A stretch of DNA of 64,000 nt from contig NZ_CP013382.1 in NCBI RefSeq assembly GCF_001513745.1, positions 1,302,001 through 1,366,000 of the forward strand. The letters run 5' to 3'. Of this stretch, positions 56,235 to 64,000 are shown one piece after another; position 1 is the first letter of the stretch; each line of letters starts with the position of its first letter. The DNA is from Burkholderia humptydooensis (GTDB lineage: Bacteria; Pseudomonadota; Gammaproteobacteria; Burkholderiales; Burkholderiaceae). The notes below the pieces were generated by a model. That model was not told the origin of the DNA. It worked only from the letters and a program-made list of their open reading frames with translations, and ran no database searches. The position numbers were made by a program, and so were the translations under genes.

Positions 56235-56651
56235 ATGGGATTACTGCGGAGTTTCCGAGCGTGGCGCAAGCTGCGGCGTCTGCCGTCGATCAAGATTGAG
56301 ACGAAGGCGGCCGCAGCGCAGAGCGAGCCCGCGGCGCATGCGAAGTGGGCGGTCGTGATTCGCAGCGCGGATGGCGCACGGGTCGGCGAAGCGACCTACG
56401 GCCTTTCGCGGCTGACCGACCGGCTGTACGTGCATAGCCTCGAGATCGCGCCGTCGGCGCGGCGGCGCGGCTACGCGCTCGCGTTCCTGATGATGCTGAA
56501 CCGCTACTACAAGGTGCCGATCGTGCCGATGTCCGACAGGGCGGGCGGCAGTCCGTTCTGGGCCAGCGTGAAGAAGCTGAGGCCGGGCGGCCTCGCCGTG
56601 CTGTTCGACGAAAGAGCCGATGGCGCGGGCATGCCGCCGCCGCACGCATAG
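56235..56651 (+). CDS. GNAT-like acetyltransferase-fold protein
   Basis: 138 residues. YVHSLEIAPSARRRGYALAFLMMLNRYY (about 69-96) is the V-x-P-x-x-R-R-R-G-Y/H pattern of the GNAT acetyl-CoA loop, although the usual Q/R-x-x-G-x-G/A is shortened. The N-terminus is basic (MGLLRSFRAWRKLRRLP). Substrate unknown. Position after the TAGGG-N4-CCCTA site and before the stress protein suggests membership in the anaerobic or stress regulon. Confidence 0.65.
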   Translation: MGLLRSFRAWRKLRRLPSIKIETKAAAAQSEPAAHAKWAVVIRSADGARVGEATYGLSRLTDRLYVHSLEIAPSARRRGYALAFLMMLNRYYKVPIVPMSDRAGGSPFWASVKKLRPGGLAVLFDERADGAGMPPPHA

Positions 56652-56734
56652 CGGCGCTTGCCCGGCTCGCGATGCGATGTCGCCACCAAGCTGCCCTGGG
56701 GCGTTCGAGCATGACGCGCCGGCCCGCGCCGCGG

Positions 56735-57694
56735 TCAGGCGTTCGGCCCGTGCACGAGCAGCAACGGAATCTGCGTGAGCCGCGCGACGCGCTGCGCGAC
56801 GCTGCCGAGCAGCCAGCGCGACACGCCGCGCCGGCCGTGCGTGCCCATCACGAGCAGATCCGCGGGCCAGCGGTCGGCTTCGCGCACGATCGTGTGCGCG
56901 ACGTCGTCGCTCGTCAGGTCGGTGCTGACCACCGCGGTGCTCGATTGGCCGGGCGCTTCGTCGAGCAGTTGGCGCGCGACGGCGAGCGCCTTCTCGCTTT
57001 CCTCGACAAAGGCGTCCTCCAGCATGTGGATCGGCACGAAATCGGTGAGCCGCACCGCGCGGTCGATCACGTAGATCGCGCGCAGATGCGTGTCGGGCGT
57101 CGCGAATTGCGCGCCGTAGCGTAACGCGCGCGCGGCGATCGGGCTGCCGTCGGTCGCGAGCAGCACGCGCTTCGGCGCATGCGTGGCCGATTCGACGCCG
57201 GGCGGCACGAACAGAATCGCGCAATCCGTCCTCGCGAGCAGCGGCTCGGACACGCTGCCGTCGACCCAGCGCAGCACCCCCTGATACTGATGCGAGCCGA
57301 CGACGAGCAGATCGGCTTGCCAGTCGCGCGTCTCGTCGAGAAGCGCGTCGACGACGTCGCCGCCTTTCTTCGCGAGATCGACGATCGCCGTTTCGACGGT
57401 GACGTCGTCGCGGCCGAAAGTGACCGTCGCGTCGCCGAGCGCGTTCGACGCGTCGTTGACGAGCTCGGTGTGCGCCGCGGCGAATTCGGACGGCGCGAAC
57501 GTATGCGGCAGCGTGTACGCGCGCGGCGTGTCGACGACGCTGATGAAGCGCACCGTCGCGCCGGCGGGCACCACGTGCTTCAGATAGGCGACGGCGCGCT
57601 GCGACGCCTTCGACGCGTCGGTCGCGACGAGAACGCGCTGCGGCAGCGACAGCGGGGCGGGATTCGAGGTATCGGTAGGCATCGTCGACTCCAT
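56735..57694 (-). CDS. Tandem universal stress protein (two UspA domains)
   Basis: 319 residues from the ATG at 57694 (an ATG at 57682 is possible). Two UspA domains: residues about 20-160 and 165-315. The second has the ATP-binding loop GTHGRRGVSRWLLGSVAQ; the first has a modified form, GSHQYQGVLRWVDGSVSE. Both start VLxATDxS. Tandem USPs next to anaerobic genes are typical of oxygen-limitation regulons. A TTGAG-CGAA-ATCAA site lies about 60 bp upstream, one mismatch from the FNR consensus. Confidence 0.9.
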   Translation of the reverse strand: MESTMPTDTSNPAPLSLPQRVLVATDASKASQRAVAYLKHVVPAGATVRFISVVDTPRAYTLPHTFAPSEFAAAHTELVNDASNALGDATVTFGRDDVTVETAIVDLAKKGGDVVDALLDETRDWQADLLVVGSHQYQGVLRWVDGSVSEPLLARTDCAILFVPPGVESATHAPKRVLLATDGSPIAARALRYGAQFATPDTHLRAIYVIDRAVRLTDFVPIHMLEDAFVEESEKALAVARQLLDEAPGQSSTAVVSTDLTSDDVAHTIVREADRWPADLLVMGTHGRRGVSRWLLGSVAQRVARLTQIPLLLVHGPNA

Positions 57695-57750
57695 CAACGT
57701 ATGAGGCGGACAACGGCCCGTTTATTGTGTGGCACCAGCCTCGCCGTTCG

Positions 57751-57764
57751 TTGAGCGAAATCAA
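57751..57764 (-). promoter_or_regulatory. FNR-like site upstream of the tandem USP gene
   Basis: TTGAGCGAAATCAA matches TTGAT-N4-ATCAA with one mismatch. Its centre is about 63 bp before the ATG at 57694, a spacing suitable for activation near -41.5. The fnr gene is at 31126 in this window. Binding is inferred. Confidence 0.45.
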
Positions 57765-57946
57765 GCTTTTCGAGCGCCGAGAAAGGGCGTGCGGACGGCG
57801 AAACCGGGCCGAGGATCGGCGCGAAACGCCCCGCCGAACGGCTTGAGCGCGAGCAGGTCGTCTCTTTCCGACGATTCGCAGTCGAGAATCACGAAGCCGT
57901 AGCGATTGAAGGTTCCGATCATGCCGGAGACATCGTCATCGGTCAT
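57761..57946 (-). pseudogene. TauD-like dioxygenase N-terminal remnant
   Basis: 61 codons from the ATG at 57946: MTDDDVSGMIGTFNRYGFVI then LDCESSERDDLLALKPFGGAFRADP. The opening resembles TauD/SyrB2-type 2-oxoglutarate oxygenases, which start with ...FxRYGFVxLD....DDLL.L...FG...HxRAD. The iron-binding body is missing; a stop comes after LGARKA. It is probably a truncated copy. Confidence 0.4.
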
Positions 57947-58349
57947 CGTGCGGGGAGAGCGGATGGGCAGCGTCACTGCGGACAACGGCAACGCGCCGCC
58001 GAACGGCTGGCTGGAATTGCCTCTGAGACGTTTGTTCTGCTGAAGCGGCCGGCGTGCGGCGGAAGCATCGGCGCGCAGTCCGAATGCACGAAATATGGAA
58101 AGGGGGAGTGTCTTTTGCCGATGCCCGTATCCGGCACGGGCAATCAAGAAAAGATATTCGAGCGTTTCAAAAACGAAGAATGAGAGAGGCGCGGAGGAAA
58201 CCGATCGAATCGGCTTTGACGGTTTAAAGAGCGGGCGTCGATTCCCGCATCGCATGGCGGAAAGAAAGGGCGTGAACGCAGCGCGGACGCGCAGCGACGA
58301 TGCACGCCTGCTTCGTCGGGCGAATCGTCTCGGGCGATTTATCGCGCGA
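57947..58349. other. Intergenic region without a supported gene
   Basis: About 400 bp between the TauD-like remnant and thiM. It has lower GC than its neighbours in 58090-58260. No protein family, tRNA or long palindrome was found. Confidence 0.35.
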
Positions 58350-59132
58350 TCATTCCGCGGGATCGAGCAGCGACAATTCGTCGACGAAGCGCACGGCGAA
58401 CGATGCAGTGCCGCGCGCATCCGCCGCGCGCTCGGCGGCAATCGCATAGATCGCGTGCGCCGCAGCCGTCGCGGCGAGCGGCGCGCCGCGTTGCGCGAGC
58501 AGCGCCGCGATCAGCGCGCCGAGCGCGCATCCGGCGCCCGTCACGCGCGTGAGGCGCGCATCGCCGCCCGCGATGGCGAGCGTCTCGACGCCGTCCGTCA
58601 CGTAGTCAGTCGGGCCGCTCACCGCGACGACAGCGCCGCTGCGCCGCGCGAGATCGCCGATGAACGCGAGCGCGCTTTCCGGGCTCGCGGTCGTATCGAC
58701 GCCCTTGCCGGCCGCCGCGCCGCCCGCGAGCGCGATCAGCTCGCTTGCGTTGCCGCGGATCACGGTCGGCTCGAGAGCGAGCAGATCGCGTACGATCGCG
58801 TCGTATTCGGGCGCGCCCGCGCCGACCGCGACCGGATCGAGCACCCAGCGCGTGCCTGCCTCCGACGCGGCGCACGCGGCCGCGCGCAGCGTGTCGGCGC
58901 CGCTGCTCATCAGCGCGGCCGTGTTGATCCACAGCGCGCCCGCGCCGGCGCCGAAACGCACGGGCCAGTCGGCCGCGGCTCCGATCGCGGGCGCCGCGCC
59001 GACGGCGAGCAGCACGTTCGCGCTCAGGTTCGCGGCGACGTAGTTCGTGAGCCCGTAGACGAACGGCGCCGCGTGCTTGACGGCGGCGAACTCGTCGCGA
59101 ACGAGCGGCGTGTTCCAGTTGACCGATTTCAT
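58350..59132 (-). CDS. thiM: Hydroxyethylthiazole kinase ThiM
   Basis: 260 residues. It contains TNYVAANLSANVLLAVGAAP, VLDPVAVGAG, RGNASELIALAG and the catalytic VTGAGCALGALIAA loop (Cys included), all diagnostic of ThiM. It phosphorylates 4-methyl-5-hydroxyethylthiazole for thiamine salvage. No thiD or thiE is adjacent. I looked upstream (59133-59337) for a TPP riboswitch and did not see one. Confidence 0.94.
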   Translation of the reverse strand: MKSVNWNTPLVRDEFAAVKHAAPFVYGLTNYVAANLSANVLLAVGAAPAIGAAADWPVRFGAGAGALWINTAALMSSGADTLRAAACAASEAGTRWVLDPVAVGAGAPEYDAIVRDLLALEPTVIRGNASELIALAGGAAAGKGVDTTASPESALAFIGDLARRSGAVVAVSGPTDYVTDGVETLAIAGGDARLTRVTGAGCALGALIAALLAQRGAPLAATAAAHAIYAIAAERAADARGTASFAVRFVDELSLLDPAE

Positions 59133-59337
59133 GTTGTCATTCCTTGTCGCGTCCGCGTCCGCGCATGCAAGTGCGCTCGACTGCGTGCGTTCGCGTATCG
59201 TGCGCCCGATCCCGCCGGCGATGGCCGGAAAAGGGCGGCTGCGGCACTGTAAACGTTACGGCGCGCGCATGCATCGATCGCCGTCAAGCCGCCGCGAGTC
59301 TTTGCATGATCGCGATGCTCGGCCGCGCGAACCGGCA

Positions 59338-62063
<2,726 letters not shown>

Positions 62064-62139
62064 CGCGCGCGGCTCGCCGCGCCGCGCGACAGTGCAACAT
62101 CCACGATTTGACCGACTTCGACCGACAAGGAGACGCAAC

Positions 62140-62580
62140 ATGACTTCGATTCCCGCCACCGTGCAGCCGGCCGTGCGGCAGTCGCTCGAGCGCTGGCACG
62201 CGATGGTCGCCGCGCGCGACATGACGGCGCTCGCCGACATCGCCGATCCGAACGCGGTGTTCCGTTCGCCGATCGCGCATTCGGCCTACGCGGGCGCGCC
62301 CGCGCTCGTGCTCGCGATCGGCACGGTCGTCAACGTGTTCAACGATTTCGTCTATCACCGCCAGCTCGTGACCGACGACGGCCTGAGCGTCGTGCTCGAA
62401 TTCAGCGCGCGGGTGGGCGACAAGCAGTTGAAGGGCATCGACCTGATCCGCTTCGACGAGGCCGGCAAGATCGTCGAGTTCGAGGTGATGGTGCGCCCGG
62501 CAAGCGGCCTGCAGGCGCTCGGCGCCGAAATGGGCGCGCGCATCGGCGCGCGCCTGCCCGAATTCAAAGCGAATGTGTAA
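62140..62580 (+). CDS. NTF2-like (SnoaL-type) protein
   Basis: 146 residues, ATG at 62140, with AAGGAGA upstream. The sequence VQPAVRQSLERWHAMVAARDMTALADIADPNAVFRSPIAH is the cone-shaped NTF2-like start. Roles range from ketosteroid-isomerase-like enzymes to polyketide cyclases and ligand-binding proteins. Downstream of fadH, it may act on the same substrate. No catalytic residues are clear. Confidence 0.85.
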   Translation: MTSIPATVQPAVRQSLERWHAMVAARDMTALADIADPNAVFRSPIAHSAYAGAPALVLAIGTVVNVFNDFVYHRQLVTDDGLSVVLEFSARVGDKQLKGIDLIRFDEAGKIVEFEVMVRPASGLQALGAEMGARIGARLPEFKANV

Positions 62581-62987
62581 ACGACAAGCGAATAAAAATA
62601 GAAATAGAGATTTTCGCTTGATAAAACACGAATAGCGCTTTCAGGCTAAATGTTAAGGTTGCATTGCTCTAAACTCCGAAACAGGTCGCGCGGTCGTTGT
62701 GCCACGCACGCGTGACGATCCTTTTTATCGATGATTCTCAAATGATGTCGCGGATCGTTTTGTTTCGTTTTGAATAAGCGACGGCCGTGTTTCACGGCGT
62801 AGCGGAACACCGATATTCCGATCGTGCTCCAGCGAGCGCGTGTGCCACGCGCGCCGCCCGGCGGCGTTGCGCATACCGGCATGCAGTGATCGATCAAGCA
62901 GTGGAGGGGACTGTTTCGTCCGCTCGCCTATTTGCGCGTGCGGCGAAAGCGTATATGCGGACAAAAAAAATGCCAATCGGAGGCCAG
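62581..62987. promoter_or_regulatory. AT-rich intergenic region before the LuxR-type gene
   Basis: About 400 bp with unusually low GC for this DNA in 62580-62660 and 62700-62790. It probably holds the promoter of the LuxR-type gene. A longer open frame from 62787 exists but is unlikely to be translated, because the ribosome site CGGAGG sits just before 62988. Confidence 0.4.
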
Positions 62988-63761
62988 ATGACCTGCTTCG
63001 TTGACCAATTGAAGTTGATTTTCGATCATTATCCGGGCCTCTGGGGCTGCCAGGACAGCGAGTCACGATTCATTCATGTCAACGATGCGTTCGCGAAAGT
63101 GGTCGGCGTGCGCGATCCGCGCGAGCTCGAGAACAAATCAGCGTTCGATCTGCCATGCGGATCGTCGAATTGTGCGGCCCAATTCCAGGCCCAGGACCGC
63201 GAGGTGCGCGAAACCGGCCGGGCGATCAAGGTGCTCGACATCCATCCGTACGCATCGGGTGTCTGGATGGCGTTCGTCTTCACGAAGATTCCGCTCGTCG
63301 ACCGGAACGAGGAGATCGTCGGCACGATCTTCCATGCGACGGAGCTGTCGCAGATCGACATGATCACGCTCGGCCGCGTGATCGGCGATTCGTACGCGGG
63401 CAAGCGGATCGGCGGTCCCGTCGAGCAAGGCTCGTACCGGATCGATTCGCCGAAGGACGCGCGCGAGCTGACCGAGCGCGAGCGGCAGGTGTTGTTCTTC
63501 CTCGCGCGCAACAAGACGGCGAAGGACATTGCGAACATTCTCGGGCTGTCGGCGCGCACGATCGAGCAATACATGGAAAACCTGCGCTGCAAGTTCTCCG
63601 CGTCGAGCAAGAACGAATTGATCGATCTCGCCGCGGGCGCGGGCTATTGCAACCGGATTCCGCAGTCGCTGCTGCGCAACCAGCTATCGGTCGTGCTGGA
63701 ACGCGGAGAGCCGCAGATGCGCGACGATGCGTGCCCGCCTGCGCTCATCGCGATGCTTTAG
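62988..63761 (+). CDS. PAS-LuxR-type transcriptional regulator
   Basis: 257 residues from the ATG at 62988 (MTCFVDQLKLIFDHYPGLWG), 4 nt after CGGAGG. The N-terminal part is a PAS domain (VNDAFAKVVGVRDPRELENK, then HATELSQID). The C-terminal HTH is LTERERQVLFFLARNKTAKDIANILGLSARTIEQYMENLRCKFSA, of the LuxR family. Such proteins respond to a bound ligand or flavin. No receiver domain, so not a phosphorelay member. It stands alone; its target is unknown. Confidence 0.88.
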   Translation: MTCFVDQLKLIFDHYPGLWGCQDSESRFIHVNDAFAKVVGVRDPRELENKSAFDLPCGSSNCAAQFQAQDREVRETGRAIKVLDIHPYASGVWMAFVFTKIPLVDRNEEIVGTIFHATELSQIDMITLGRVIGDSYAGKRIGGPVEQGSYRIDSPKDARELTERERQVLFFLARNKTAKDIANILGLSARTIEQYMENLRCKFSASSKNELIDLAAGAGYCNRIPQSLLRNQLSVVLERGEPQMRDDACPPALIAML

Positions 63762-63771
63762 GGTTTGCTCA

Positions 63772-63803
63772 CTGTTCGCGCAAGCCCGTGATTGCGTGAA
63801 CAG
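63772..63803 (+). repeat. Hairpin repeat / bidirectional terminator
   Basis: CTGTTCGCGCAA-GCCCGTGA-TTGCGTGAACAG forms a 12-bp stem with one G-U pair. It lies between the stops of two convergent genes. The core GCAAGCCCGT and GAACAG are shared with the element at 28730. It is likely a transcription terminator of a dispersed repeat family. Confidence 0.65.
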
Positions 63804-63806
63804 CCC

Positions 63807-64000
63807 CTAGCCGAGCGCGCCGCCCGCGGCGCAAGCGAACGACGCATTGTCGCGCCGCCCGGCCTCGGGCGTCGGCTCCCAGGCGGCGGGCGCGACCGCG
63901 AGCAGCCGCTTCAGCTCGCTCACGATCGCATCCGCCGGTATGCCGCTCGATCGCGCGCCGTCGTGGCCGAGCCTCGGCATGATGTGCTGCACGCCGTCGT
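63807..64000 (-). CDS. C-terminal end of an unidentified protein (runs off the window)
   Basis: The open frame starts at the window edge and ends at TAG (63807). The visible part reads DDGVQHIMPRLGHDGARSSG, then IPADAIVSELKRLLAVAPAA and a small-residue tail ending GGALG. Codon bias supports coding. The protein is not recognised, and the start and most of the protein lie beyond the window. Confidence 0.55.
   Translation of the reverse strand, partial: DGVQHIMPRLGHDGARSSGIPADAIVSELKRLLAVAPAAWEPTPEAGRRDNASFACAAGGALG

Noticed and set aside
59133..59337. TPP riboswitch upstream of thiM
   Set aside because: No CTGAGA core or the thi-box pairing elements are visible.

Overview
The window is GC-rich, densely coded DNA with the gene content and codon habits of Burkholderia sensu stricto. 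Complete nar and hyf-like anaerobic clusters beside catabolic and iron-uptake genes fit the secondary chromosome of a B. pseudomallei-group species. That taxonomic call is inference from gene content; I saw no rRNA, tRNA or CRISPR.

Region 1 (1-12008) is an uptake and oxidation locus. It holds a 5'-truncated TonB-dependent receptor, a 12-TM MFS permease, two CMD/AhpD-fold proteins, an FMO-type flavoprotein, a LysR regulator and a four-gene branched-chain-amino-acid-type ABC transporter whose LivH and LivM permeases are fused. The substrate is unknown. Region 2 (12063-13608) is a mobile-element scar: a degenerate IS630 element abuts the truncated start of a Tn3-family transposase that still has its 38-bp terminal repeat.

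Region 3 (13609-31000) carries metabolic and iron genes: a MocA-like nucleotidyltransferase, an isochorismatase-fold protein, a piuC/Sel1/catecholate-receptor operon, an aspartate carbamoyltransferase with an N-terminal HTH extension, an entericidin lipoprotein, a CMD gene with a broken cupin, a MocR regulator, an IclR/MFS/HPPD aromatic locus and a secreted CocE-type hydrolase.

Region 4 (31126-57700) is an anaerobic-energy island. FNR, an atypical receiver protein and a CHASE-PAS histidine kinase/NarL-type regulator pair are divergent from narGHJI-ppiC-narK. A set of small genes follows (CxxC protein, ribbon-helix-helix protein, spermidine-synthase-like enzyme, HPr-like protein without its active-site His, an unknown protein and a DUF1275 membrane protein). 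Then comes a six-gene group-4 hydrogenase-like complex (hyfBCEFGI) whose large subunit lacks all four Ni-binding cysteines, a GNAT-like protein and a tandem universal stress protein. Two palindromes of the TAGGG-N4-CCCTA type and one FNR-like site suggest shared control by low oxygen or redox state.

Region 5 (57761-64000) has a TauD-like remnant, thiM, a PadR regulator divergent from fadH with two matching palindromic operators, an NTF2-like protein, a PAS-LuxR regulator and the 3' end of an unidentified gene.
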